37,642 bases of DNA, taken from NCBI GenBank assembly GCA_018713105.1, contig DVFT01000074.1, positions 1 to 37,642 of the forward strand, read 5' to 3'. This document shows, piece after piece, positions 30,298 to 37,642 of this stretch. Both the position numbers and the translations under genes were made by a program. The notes under the pieces are model-generated. The model was not told where the DNA came from. It saw only the letters and a program-made list of their open reading frames with translations, and did no database searches. The first letter of the stretch is position 1. Every line of letters starts with the position of its first letter. Source of the DNA: Candidatus Limivivens merdigallinarum. GTDB lineage: Bacteria; Bacillota; Clostridia; Lachnospirales; Lachnospiraceae.

Positions 30298-30736
30298 TAT
30301 CGTCATTGATGGATGCCATTTTGCTGTCCCAGACGGCTTCTTCGACAACCTGGAGGCATTCGTCAGTGTGTTTTTTGATATCCTGTCCCCAGAAATGGAT
30401 GACGGTATATCCGAGGAAAAGCAATTTTTTGTCATTCTCCCAGTCGCGTGTACGGTTGCGTTCAATTTTTTTGATCCAATAATCTGGATTATTTCCTTTT
30501 TCCAGACGAAGTTTCAGGTATTCCCAGTCTTTGCCGTGGAAAAATTCACTGTCGCAAAAAATAGCGATTTTGTATTTGGTGAGTACAATATCCGGAGAGC
30601 CAGGAAGGGCTTTGTAGTTCTTGCGGTACCGATAGCCCTTATGCCAGAGCGCTTTACGCAGGCAAAGCTCAATGGAGGTATCTTTGCTGTGGATTTTACT
30701 CATATTTTTTGACACGGCAACGGCATCTCGCGGCAT
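30278..30736 (-). CDS. vsr: Very short patch repair endonuclease (Vsr)
   Basis: A 152-residue nuclease that nicks at T:G mismatches produced by deamination of 5-methylcytosine. The family core is intact: MSKIHSKDTSIELCLRKALW, GYRYRKNYKALPGSPDIVL (catalytic-type Asp in PGSPD), then IAIFCDSEFFHGKDW with the conserved His. Length fits (about 135-155). It lies 226 bp from, and divergent to, the C5-methyltransferase gene, exactly the enzyme whose product creates its substrate. Start with AGGAGGCGCCCTAT before the ATG. The gene order methyltransferase/Vsr suggests that they moved together. Confidence 0.93.
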   Translation of the reverse strand: MPRDAVAVSKNMSKIHSKDTSIELCLRKALWHKGYRYRKNYKALPGSPDIVLTKYKIAIFCDSEFFHGKDWEYLKLRLEKGNNPDYWIKKIERNRTRDWENDKKLLFLGYTVIHFWGQDIKKHTDECLQVVEEAVWDSKMASINDDIMFPVP

Positions 30737-30897
30737 ATAGGGCGCCTCCTTCTGATCAATGAATATAAGGATGTTGGGAGCGAAAGTTATAAGCTGTCCT
30801 TGGTATCATCATATCAAAGATGGAACCGTTGCACAAGATAATAATTGACACTATGGGAAACGCAAGAGGAAATCTAACGATATCGTGAGAAAATAAA

Positions 30898-30926
30898 TTG
30901 AACGGACGGCGGTTCTGTGATAAGAT
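30898..30926 (+). promoter_or_regulatory. Promoter of the methyltransferase gene with a palindrome in the spacer
   Basis: TTGAAC (30898-30903), 17-bp spacer, TAAGAT (30921-30926). An imperfect 16-bp palindrome with outer arms GAAC (30900-30903) and GTTC (30912-30915) overlaps the -35 box, a suitable operator for the helix-turn-helix of the methyltransferase itself. Confidence 0.55.
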
Positions 30927-30962
30927 ATGTTTTAAACCGTTAGAAGATCAGGGGGAAGAAGT

Positions 30963-32174
30963 ATGGCTGTTTGTTACGACAGGCTATGGAAGCTGCTTAT
31001 AGACAAGAAAATGAACAGGACGGAGTTAAAAGAAGCATCCGGCATAAGTTTTAATGTACTGGCCAGGTTAGGGAAAAATGAGCCGGTTTCTTTTGATTCT
31101 ATAGAGAAGATATGTTTTACTTTAAACTGTAATATAGAAGATATTCTTGAAATTAAGGCGGAAAATAAATTTACCTCCATCGAGCTTTTTGCCGGCGCGG
31201 GAGGGCTTGCATTGGGGATAGAAAAGGCGGGGTTTGAAACGCTGGGGCTTATAGAGTTTGATAAAGACGCGGCAGATTCCCTAAAAACAAACCGGCCAAA
31301 TTGGAGAGTGATCCATGATGATATAGCCAATATCTCTTGTTTGGATTTGGAGGAATATTTCGGTTTAAAAAAGGGAGAATTGGATCTTTTGTCTGGCGGC
31401 GCACCGTGCCAGGCATTTTCCTATGCCGGTAAGCGTCTTGGATTAGAGGATGCCAGAGGAACTTTGTTTTATCATTACGCTACCTTCCTACAAAAGTTAC
31501 AGCCGAAGATGTTCCTGTTTGAAAATGTCCGGGGCTTGTTAACCCATGATAAAGGAAGGACATACGCAACGATTACGAATATCTTTGAGCAGGCAGGATA
31601 TACCATCCAGAAAAAAGTCCTGAATGCATGGGATTATGGAGTACCGCAGAAAAGGGAGCGTCTGATCACCATAGGAATCAGAAACGATTTGCTAGGGAAA
31701 ATTACATTCACATTCCCTGAAAAACATGATTATAAGCCGGTATTAAGAGATATTTTGTTAGATTGCCCCAAAGGACCTGGGGTTCCGTACGGGGAAAGCA
31801 AACGGAAAATATTTGAGCTTGTCCCTCCAGGCGGATATTGGCGCGACATCGATCCTAAAATTGCAAAGGAATATATGAAAAGCTGTTGGGACATGGAAGG
31901 GGGGCGTACAGGGATCTTGCGTAGGCTGAGCCTTGATGAACCTTCCTTGACTGTATTAACATCACCCTCACAAAAGCAGACGGAAAGATGCCATCCTTTG
32001 GAAGCAAGGCCATTTACGGTCAGGGAAAACGCCAGATGCCAGACCTTTCCAGACGACTGGCAGTTTTGCGGCAATGTACACTCCCAATACAAACAGGTTG
32101 GAAATGCAGTGCCTGTCAATTTGGCGTATGAGATAGCGTTAGAAATACACAAATCTTTGGAGGCAATGAAATAA
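30963..32174 (+). CDS. DNA cytosine-5 methyltransferase with N-terminal HTH
   Basis: A 403-residue type II methyltransferase that methylates cytosine C5. Catalytic motifs: I FAGAGG (76-81), IV SGGAPCQAFS with Cys149, VI ENVRG (187-191), VIII QKRERL (219-224), and X QVGNAVPVNLAYE near the C-terminus. The target-recognition part lies between about 230 and 345. Residues 1-65 form a Cro/Xre-type helix-turn-helix (MNRTELKEASGISFNVLARL), as in M.SsoII-like enzymes that repress their own promoter. It ends in TAATG, overlapping the endonuclease gene by one base. Its partner is an Eco47II-type endonuclease, so GGNCC is the expected target. Lower GC than the flanks suggests acquisition. Confidence 0.92.
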   Translation: MAVCYDRLWKLLIDKKMNRTELKEASGISFNVLARLGKNEPVSFDSIEKICFTLNCNIEDILEIKAENKFTSIELFAGAGGLALGIEKAGFETLGLIEFDKDAADSLKTNRPNWRVIHDDIANISCLDLEEYFGLKKGELDLLSGGAPCQAFSYAGKRLGLEDARGTLFYHYATFLQKLQPKMFLFENVRGLLTHDKGRTYATITNIFEQAGYTIQKKVLNAWDYGVPQKRERLITIGIRNDLLGKITFTFPEKHDYKPVLRDILLDCPKGPGVPYGESKRKIFELVPPGGYWRDIDPKIAKEYMKSCWDMEGGRTGILRRLSLDEPSLTVLTSPSQKQTERCHPLEARPFTVRENARCQTFPDDWQFCGNVHSQYKQVGNAVPVNLAYEIALEIHKSLEAMK

Positions 32175-33052
32175 TGGGTTGGGATCTGGATTTTATAACG
32201 GAAGAAGAATTTAAAAACCATGTGCGGGCAACGATCATGAAATATGGGGAGAAGCTGGAATCCTATGACCTGAAAAGGTTCAATAGCAACCTGGTTGACC
32301 CAATAAAATTAATCTTTGACAAGTCTGTATATAGGACGAGTTGGGAAGAAATTGTGAATAATGAGATATTCCGGCAGAGAGATAAATCCAGCAATAATGA
32401 TATCGGCTATTTCCATCAGAATATATTTTCGTATTTTAAGGGCTGTGAAGTCCCGCAGGCAGGCTGGGATGTGATTTACAGGAATCCAGAGGGAATAAAA
32501 ATGCCGGATGGAGACGTTGTCCATACCATCTATGTAGAAATGAAAAACAAACACAATACAATGAATTCGGCGTCGTCTGCGAAAACCTATATAAAAATGC
32601 AAGGACAGATCCTTGAAGATGACGATTGCGCCTGCTTTTTGGTAGAAGCGATTGCGAAGAAATCCCAAAATATTAAATGGGCGACAAAAGTTGATGGGAA
32701 GAATGTACAGCATAGGCTGATACGGCGTGTCAGCATGGATCAGTTTTATGCGGTTTTGACAGGCGATAACGAGTCTTTTTATAAGATGTGTATGGCGCTG
32801 CCGGGAGCCATCCATTCTGTTGTCAATGAGGAAGGCAGTGTTGCCGTGCCGGACGATACCGTAATCGATGAACTGAGAAAAGTAGCGGGGTTGTATTCTG
32901 GCCAGACGGAAGAATTATCAATGGCAATGGCTGTATATATGTTAGGATTCAATACCTATATGGGATTTGGGGACAGGATCCAGCAGAAATTGGGTTTAGA
33001 TAATAACGGCATATTGAAATGGATTTATGAATATGCCAAGAGATTTCAATAA
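32174..33052 (+). CDS. Eco47II/Sau96I-type restriction endonuclease
   Basis: A 292-residue type II endonuclease. It matches the Eco47II family as I know it: LDFITEEEFKNHVRATIMKYGE, FNSNLVDPIKLIFDKSVY, SSNNDIGYFHQNIFSYFK, and the core VEMKNKHNTMNSASS, in which E-x-K and the preceding Asp form a PD-(D/E)XK site, followed by KTYIKMQGQI. Known members recognise GGNCC. Translation is coupled to the methyltransferase through TAATG, so protection is made first. Nothing suggests inactivation; length is normal. It is followed by a palindromic hairpin (33079-33107). Confidence 0.88.
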   Translation: MGWDLDFITEEEFKNHVRATIMKYGEKLESYDLKRFNSNLVDPIKLIFDKSVYRTSWEEIVNNEIFRQRDKSSNNDIGYFHQNIFSYFKGCEVPQAGWDVIYRNPEGIKMPDGDVVHTIYVEMKNKHNTMNSASSAKTYIKMQGQILEDDDCACFLVEAIAKKSQNIKWATKVDGKNVQHRLIRRVSMDQFYAVLTGDNESFYKMCMALPGAIHSVVNEEGSVAVPDDTVIDELRKVAGLYSGQTEELSMAMAVYMLGFNTYMGFGDRIQQKLGLDNNGILKWIYEYAKRFQ

Positions 33053-33078
33053 ATACAAGCATGTCCATTTGGCTTGCC

Positions 33079-33107
33079 GGTACTGTGTGCCAATGGCACA
33101 CGGTACC
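33079..33107. terminator. Long palindromic hairpin after the restriction operon
   Basis: GGTACTGTGTGCC and GGCACACGGTACC pair over 13 positions with a single T-G mismatch or wobble and an AAT loop. There is no T-tract directly after it, so it is a weak terminator or a REP-like element lying between convergent genes. Confidence 0.6.
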
Positions 33108-33129
33108 AGCTTTAGGGACATTTTGTACT

Positions 33130-34263
33130 TTACAGATTCAGCCTCTTCGCAAAATCCGCCATCGCCTCCGGGATATCAATCCTCTGGGGACAGACCGCCG
33201 CGCAGCTTCCGCATCCGACGCAGGCGCTGGGCAGCTTTTCCTTAGGATAAGAGGACAGGGCCATCGGTGCGATGAATCCGCCTTCCGTGAAGCAGTGCTC
33301 ATTATAGAGGGAGAGGAGCCCTGGGATATCCAGCTCCTGCGGGCAGTGGCTGACGCAGTAATGGCATGCCGTACAGGGAAGGGCGATTTTCTTTACCATT
33401 CCATCTGCAATGGAAAGAAGCGTCTCCATTTCCGTCTCGTTCAGCGGTTTATCCGTACCGAAGGTCTCGATATTTTCCTTCAACTGCGGAAGGCTGGACA
33501 TGCCGGACAGCACTACGGTCACCTCAGGGATGCTCTGGAGGAAACGGAATGCCCAGGCGGGAATGGTCTCATCCGGGCGGAGTTCTTGGAGTTTCTTTTC
33601 ATCGGCTTCTGCCAGGGAAGCCAGCTTTCCGCCTCTTAAAGGCTCCATGACCCATACGGGCAGGCGGTATTCTTTCAGAAGCTCTACCTTTTTGCGGGCA
33701 TCCTGGAAATCCCAGTCCAGGTAGTTGACCTGGAGCTGGCCAAATTCCATCTCGCTGCCGTAGGCTTCCAGGAAACGCTTGATCACGTTGTATTCGCCAT
33801 GGGCGGAGAAGCCCAGGTGGCGGATCCTTCCAGCCTTCTTCTGGCGTACCAGATAGTCGAAAATGCCGTATTTCTCATCCAGATAGGAATCGATATTCAT
33901 TTCACAGACGTTGTGGAACAGGTAGAAATCAAAATATTCCACGCCGCATTTTTTCAGCTGTTCCTCAAAGATCGCTTCTACCTTGTCCATGTTGGAGAGG
34001 TCGTATCCCGGGAACTTTGTGGCAAGATAAAAGCTCTCCCGGGGGTATCTGGACAAGGCCTTTCCCATCACCCGCTCTGACATCCCGTTGTGGTAACCCC
34101 ATGCTGTATCGTAATAATTCACCCCATGCGCCATGGCGTAATCGACCATTTCCTCTGCCGCTTTTTCATCTACGTTGCCGTCGTCACCGTTGACGACCGG
34201 AAGACGCATAGCCCCCATGCCGAGGGCAGAAAGTTTCAAATCCTGAAAATCTCTGTAAATCAT
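33130..34263 (-). CDS. Aldo/keto reductase with C-terminal 2[4Fe-4S] ferredoxin domain
   Basis: A 377-residue cytoplasmic oxidoreductase. The AKR barrel holds the usual tetrad region: DTAWGYHNGMSE (Asp and Tyr), LATKFPGYD (Lys) and YLFHNV (His). Two cysteine clusters at the C-terminus read CTACHYCVSHCP (around 282-293) and CVGCGSCAAVCP (around 345-356), each binding a [4Fe-4S] centre. Such ferredoxin-fused AKRs are common in anaerobic Clostridia and probably exchange electrons with ferredoxin rather than only NADPH; substrates are mostly unknown. The start at 34263 has AAAGGAGCG before it; the frame runs to 34320 without a site. Single gene with a possible -10 (TACAAT on the minus strand, 34294-34299). 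Confidence 0.9.
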   Translation of the reverse strand: MIYRDFQDLKLSALGMGAMRLPVVNGDDGNVDEKAAEEMVDYAMAHGVNYYDTAWGYHNGMSERVMGKALSRYPRESFYLATKFPGYDLSNMDKVEAIFEEQLKKCGVEYFDFYLFHNVCEMNIDSYLDEKYGIFDYLVRQKKAGRIRHLGFSAHGEYNVIKRFLEAYGSEMEFGQLQVNYLDWDFQDARKKVELLKEYRLPVWVMEPLRGGKLASLAEADEKKLQELRPDETIPAWAFRFLQSIPEVTVVLSGMSSLPQLKENIETFGTDKPLNETEMETLLSIADGMVKKIALPCTACHYCVSHCPQELDIPGLLSLYNEHCFTEGGFIAPMALSSYPKEKLPSACVGCGSCAAVCPQRIDIPEAMADFAKRLNL

Positions 34264-34398
34264 GTTTTTTCGCTCCTTTCCCATATCGTCCCTATTGTAG
34301 CATGTTTTCCAGAAAATCACGAATACTTCTATTCAATGGCAAGATATAGCTAAAAGCTATGAAAGAAATCAGTGCGCCAAACCTTTTGCACCAAGCCA

Positions 34399-36381
34399 TC
34401 ATTCCAGCTTAGACGTCACATGCACCAGCATCTGCGTGCTTTTGGAATCTCCGGTTTCCAGATCCTTCACCGTCACTGTAATGGTTGCCTGTCCCTGGCG
34501 GTGGGCGAAGATACGTCCGCGTTCGTCGATGGACGCGATCTCAGGCTGGTCGCTCTCAAAGCTGACCTCAAGGAACGGCTCCAGGAAGGAGGCTTCTGCG
34601 TCCACAATAAGCTTGCCGCCATAGATATCACCGAAGGTTTCCACATAGTCCTGGTTCATATCCGTGAGCAGGTTCCACTGCCAGTTCTCTTCGTCAAAGA
34701 AAAGGACGTGGCTTCCCTCCAGCTCCGTCATGTCGTAGGAATTGCCTTCCCCGTCTATGAGCGTACAGTCTTTGATGTCCAAAAGCACGTTGGTTTCTGT
34801 GTAGTTGTAATTGGCGAAGATCACGCCGATGTATTCCAGGTCAAAGTCATTGGTGTCCTGGAAATGGAGCTCCATGTGGAGACGGTTGTCCGGCGTTGTG
34901 AAAAAGGAATAGGTCTGGTCGTTAAACTGCCAGCCCCGCTTGTCCTCCCTGCCGTTGTAGATGGGGAAAATGCCGTAGGTCTCAAACACAGCGGAAGTGT
35001 CGCCGGGGTGGACAAAATCCTTTAAGCTGACGCGCACGGACATGGAGCTTTGCACCTGCATTTTCATGATATTGTCCTCCAGGGGATGGCGGATATTCTT
35101 TTCAGTGAGAACGATGGAGTCGTCGCGTTCCAGAGGGAACAAGGTGAGGTCCAGTTTGGAATGCTCCATGGATTGGCTGTTGTTTTCCAGAAGCTCAGTG
35201 ATTCCCGGAGCCAGGAGGCCGCCTCCGATTCCGCCGGCGAAAAGGAGCCCCAGGGCACAGAGCGCCGTGCCAAGCGTTTTGAGGCGCCTTCGGCGTCGCC
35301 GGCCGTGCGCGGATGGCTGCTTTGGATCAGAAGGAGTACCGGCGCCGGAGGAATTTCCGGGATAAAAATCCCCATTCGGGATCCCGCCTGGCAGCGGATA
35401 AGCCTCCCGGATCCGTCCGTCCACGAGATCTTTGAGTTTCCGTACATCGGCAAGCATCTCCTGGGCGCTCTGGTAGCGGTTTTTGGGCTGAAGCTCCAGG
35501 CCTTTCTTCAGGATTTGGTTTAAGACGATGGCAGAGCGCTCCTTTTCATGGAGCAAAAGCCTGGAATAAGGGGATACGGCTTCCTGGAAATCCTTCAATT
35601 CCCGGTCTTTTGGGAAAGGCTCTCCGGTCAGGAGCTCGTACCATACCACGGTTACAGAATAGATGTCCGTCCAGGGTCCTAGTTCCTTTCGCTGGTGGAG
35701 CAGGATTTCAGGCGCCATGAAACCGGGTTTTCCCAGGTAATATTGAGTTTCCCCGGAAAGCTTCCCCTCCATGGAATAGACGCTGTTGAAATCCAGAAGG
35801 AGCACCTCTGTGGGAAATTTCCCCTCCTCTTCCTCGGAAAGGAGAAAGAGGTTGTCCGGGCTGATATCCAGATGGAGCAGACCGTGCTCATGAAAGGGGA
35901 GGAGGGCTTTCAGAAGATTCTGGATGAAAAGGATCGTATCCGTCAGCGTGGGAAATACGATCCCCTGTTTCTGCAGGTTTAAAAGCACCTCGCCCTTTTT
36001 GGAAGTCAGCACAGTGTAAAGAGTATGGTTTGCCTCGAAGGAATCCAGATTCTCTGCAATCCGTCCGCTGCCGTCGTTGTTGAGCATAAGATGTGCCTGG
36101 TTTCCCAAGAGAAAGCTGTTTTTGTGGTATTCAAAGAAATTCAGGGCGTCCGAAGCCACAGACAGGCTGCCGTCCTGACTGCGGGTGATCCGTCCCTGGG
36201 AGTCATCGGGGTACAGCTCCTTGATCAGGACGATGTGCTGGAGATCGGGCATCAGGGTATCCTGGTAGTATGCCTGGTAAACGATGGAATTGGAGCCTGC
36301 ACTGATGTATTTCTGGATGATATAAGTCCTCTGGCTGCTTTTTAATTGGCTGCCGTCAGGAAGAAGGGTTCGCTGGTTCAT
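34399..36381 (-). CDS. Transmembrane Ser/Thr kinase-like protein with divergent active site
   Basis: A 660-residue protein. Kinase domain about 20-320: Gly-rich loop region ISAGSNSIVYQA (26-37), Lys54 in VLIKELY, catalytic loop HLDISPDN (170-177, Leu in place of the Arg of HRD), metal motif DFN in place of DFG (197-199), and a clear MAPEILL. A basic stretch (HGRRRRRRLKTL) precedes one membrane helix (about 368-395). The extracellular part has a beta-rich domain (about 420-590) and a C-terminal Ig-like Big_2 domain (SDQPEIASIDERGRIFAHRQGQATITV). It could sense an external ligand and signal inward. Whether it is active is open: Lys, catalytic Asp and metal Asp remain. Translation is coupled to the preceding gene (ATGA overlap at 36378-36381). 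Confidence 0.85.
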   Translation of the reverse strand: MNQRTLLPDGSQLKSSQRTYIIQKYISAGSNSIVYQAYYQDTLMPDLQHIVLIKELYPDDSQGRITRSQDGSLSVASDALNFFEYHKNSFLLGNQAHLMLNNDGSGRIAENLDSFEANHTLYTVLTSKKGEVLLNLQKQGIVFPTLTDTILFIQNLLKALLPFHEHGLLHLDISPDNLFLLSEEEEGKFPTEVLLLDFNSVYSMEGKLSGETQYYLGKPGFMAPEILLHQRKELGPWTDIYSVTVVWYELLTGEPFPKDRELKDFQEAVSPYSRLLLHEKERSAIVLNQILKKGLELQPKNRYQSAQEMLADVRKLKDLVDGRIREAYPLPGGIPNGDFYPGNSSGAGTPSDPKQPSAHGRRRRRRLKTLGTALCALGLLFAGGIGGGLLAPGITELLENNSQSMEHSKLDLTLFPLERDDSIVLTEKNIRHPLEDNIMKMQVQSSMSVRVSLKDFVHPGDTSAVFETYGIFPIYNGREDKRGWQFNDQTYSFFTTPDNRLHMELHFQDTNDFDLEYIGVIFANYNYTETNVLLDIKDCTLIDGEGNSYDMTELEGSHVLFFDEENWQWNLLTDMNQDYVETFGDIYGGKLIVDAEASFLEPFLEVSFESDQPEIASIDERGRIFAHRQGQATITVTVKDLETGDSKSTQMLVHVTSKLE

Positions 36382-37532
36382 AGGGTTTCCTCTCTTTTTC
36401 GGTTCGTGGTCATTTTGGGCGGGCGTTTTGGACGGAGGTAGGCGGCTGGATCCGGTTCCCTGAAAATCCGGCAGAGAAAGCGTTCCATACGGCGGCTCAT
36501 GAAATCATCTTCATCCTCCAGATGAAGGCATTGAATGACCAAATAGTCAAACGGATTGTGAAGGTTCAGAAGAGCCATCCCGCAGTCGGACAGCATCAAA
36601 TTGATCCTCTGGAAATGCTCCTCCACAAAACGGTCTTCTGGGATTTCGACCCCCATGCCTTCTGTGGCAAGATAAAGGATCAAAAGGGTCTTCCGGTTCA
36701 CATCCTGTTTCCGGCTTGCCATTTCCTGGACGCTTCTCGGGGAAGGCCAGTGTTTTTTGATCAGCCGCAAAAGCCTGCTTTTGGAAGCGTTTTTCTTCTC
36801 ATAGGGAACGCCCATCCGCAGGTATTCTTCGGTGGTACGCTGGATGCTGTATTTCTTTTCTTCCGGCAGCCCTGCCGGCTCATTGTCCTGCCGGCAGTCG
36901 CTGAGGTAATTCATCATCAGGCAGAATTTGCGATAAGCCGTATTGTGATGGAATCCAAAGGAGGATCGGTAGCGCTCCAGAAGGGAAAAAAGCTCCTCCT
37001 CATTTTTCACATGTTTAAATTCATCCCGGATGGAGATGGTGGGAACCTGCCAAGATTCCTGCCCGCTGGATTCACGGATCTTGTGCTGGTATTCTGCAGT
37101 GCTGAGAGGGAGGCTTTCGTCCTTTGGGAAAAAACACCCTGCCATGTTCCGGGCTTCCGGATAATCCCGCTTGTCCCTGATGCAGAATGCGTAGATCAGC
37201 TCTTTGGGATTCCGGTAGTGGACGCCGCTTTCCGCCGTGACACAGAACAGCTGCTCAGACTGTTCAAGGGTTAGCCCCAGGGCAAAACAGATTTTGAACA
37301 GTTCCTCGCGGCTGCCTGGAAGGCTGTGCCCTTTCAGCCAGTAGCGGATCTTCCGGGCAGTCTGCTCCTGGTTTTTCTCTCCGCCGGATTCGAGAGATTC
37401 GTAAAAAGCCAGCTTTTCCGTCAGCCTTTTTTTCAGGGGTTCTGTTCCTTCATAAAGCTCTGCCAAAAGCCTGGAAAAGCTGAAAGATTCCATTTTTTCA
37501 TTTAAAAAATCAATCAGGGTATCGGTATCCAT
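36378..37532 (-). CDS. Unknown protein cotranscribed with the kinase
   Basis: A 384-residue soluble, mostly helical protein without signal peptide or membrane segment. The N-terminal part reads FSRLLAELYEG, then TARKIRYWLKGHSLPGSREELFKICFALGLTLEQSEQLF; this second part has the shape of an Xre-like helix-turn-helix (compare the 'regulator of cells that count repeats' type). The central part is charged and undefined; LLILYLATEGMGVEIPED and a Cys/His-containing end (QCLHLEDEDDFMSRRM) follow. I do not recognise a family. It overlaps the kinase gene by 4 bp, so it is probably a substrate, scaffold or transcriptional output of that kinase. Start: ACAGGAGGAGAAGCTTT before the ATG. Confidence 0.75.
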   Translation of the reverse strand: MDTDTLIDFLNEKMESFSFSRLLAELYEGTEPLKKRLTEKLAFYESLESGGEKNQEQTARKIRYWLKGHSLPGSREELFKICFALGLTLEQSEQLFCVTAESGVHYRNPKELIYAFCIRDKRDYPEARNMAGCFFPKDESLPLSTAEYQHKIRESSGQESWQVPTISIRDEFKHVKNEEELFSLLERYRSSFGFHHNTAYRKFCLMMNYLSDCRQDNEPAGLPEEKKYSIQRTTEEYLRMGVPYEKKNASKSRLLRLIKKHWPSPRSVQEMASRKQDVNRKTLLILYLATEGMGVEIPEDRFVEEHFQRINLMLSDCGMALLNLHNPFDYLVIQCLHLEDEDDFMSRRMERFLCRIFREPDPAAYLRPKRPPKMTTNRKREETL

Positions 37533-37642
37533 AAAGCTTCTCCTCCTGTCCGCCAGATATGGCGTTCTCTTCCATTCTGAATCAGAATATCAGGTGTAAG
37601 AGGCGCCGGGCGAAAACTTTTTTCCGGTTTTAAGCGTGTTTT
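37514..37642 (-). CDS. Possible C-terminal end of an upstream operon gene (partial)
   Basis: The minus strand is open from the window edge to a TGA at 37514-37516 (42 codons): ...RPAPLTPDILIQNGRERH, then IWRTGGEALWIPIP. The end would overlap the start of the following gene by 19 bp. The composition looks protein-like, but 42 codons without stop can occur by chance. If real, it would be the gene ahead of the kinase partner in the same operon. Confidence 0.35.
   Translation of the reverse strand, partial: KTRLKPEKSFRPAPLTPDILIQNGRERHIWRTGGEALWIPIP

Noticed and set aside
30844-30850. TTGACA box in front of the methyltransferase gene
   Set aside because: No -10 element follows at 16-18 bp; the TTGAAC/TAAGAT pair at 30898-30926 is better placed.

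Overview
The window looks like a chromosomal segment of a gut Clostridia bacterium, most likely a Lachnospiraceae (Blautia/Ruminococcus-like) organism. This is an inference from near-consensus Gram-positive promoters and strong AGGAGG ribosome sites, moderate GC, the protein families present (Rpn nucleases, BspA-like LRR giants, MATE pumps, CUT1 sugar ABC transporters, a type I-C CRISPR repeat) and similarity of the proteins to families I know from that group. No rRNA or tRNA was seen.

Layout, left to right. (1) 1-156 is the start of an IS630-type transposase running off the left edge. A small type I-C-like CRISPR array follows (three repeats, two spacers) with its leader but no cas genes in view. 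(2) 825-5685 (minus strand) is a compact type IV pilus/type II secretion-like operon: transglutaminase-like lipoprotein, PilC/GspF platform protein, four small single-pass pseudopilin-like proteins and a PilT-type ATPase, ending at an intrinsic terminator. (3) 5735-9865 is an AraC regulator divergent from a small rhamnose-like sugar locus: a fucose/arabinose isomerase-family protein, a RhaS-like binding protein and L-rhamnose mutarotase. (4) 9929-11293 holds a consensus promoter, a c-di-GMP-I (GEMM-I) riboswitch, an intrinsic terminator and a membrane-anchored metalloprotease with an anthrax-lethal-factor-like (PPEP/Zmp1-type) catalytic domain. (5) 11415-13852 carries a MATE efflux protein and a divergent esterase. 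(6) 13943-20967 is a LacI regulator divergent from a five-gene operon: GH32 enzyme, solute-binding protein, two CUT1 permeases and a DUF2961/GH172 protein. This gene set fits uptake and breakdown of difructose dianhydride or another unusual fructoside. (7) 21051-29021 (minus) is one 2656-residue secreted surface protein with an LRR domain, seven Cys/His repeats and C-terminal Ig-like domains. (8) 29374-33052 holds an Rpn-family nuclease, a Vsr mismatch endonuclease and a C5-methyltransferase plus Eco47II/Sau96I-type endonuclease pair, so a probable GGNCC restriction-modification island. (9) 33130-37642 (minus) holds an aldo/keto reductase with ferredoxin-type clusters, then a divergent transmembrane Ser/Thr kinase with a partner protein and the possible tail of a further operon gene.

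How the parts may work together. The GH32/GH172/ABC operon has its own LacI-type repressor and a perfect palindrome just after a consensus promoter, so it reads as a substrate-induced catabolic unit; the ABC ATPase must come from elsewhere (MsmX-type sharing). The pilus-like operon, the riboswitch-controlled protease and the giant surface protein are all envelope functions. In Clostridioides difficile, c-di-GMP oppositely controls pili/adhesins and the PPEP-1 protease, so a similar sessile/motile switch is a reasonable but untested idea here. The restriction-modification genes form a self-contained, AT-richer block bounded by nuclease genes and look acquired.
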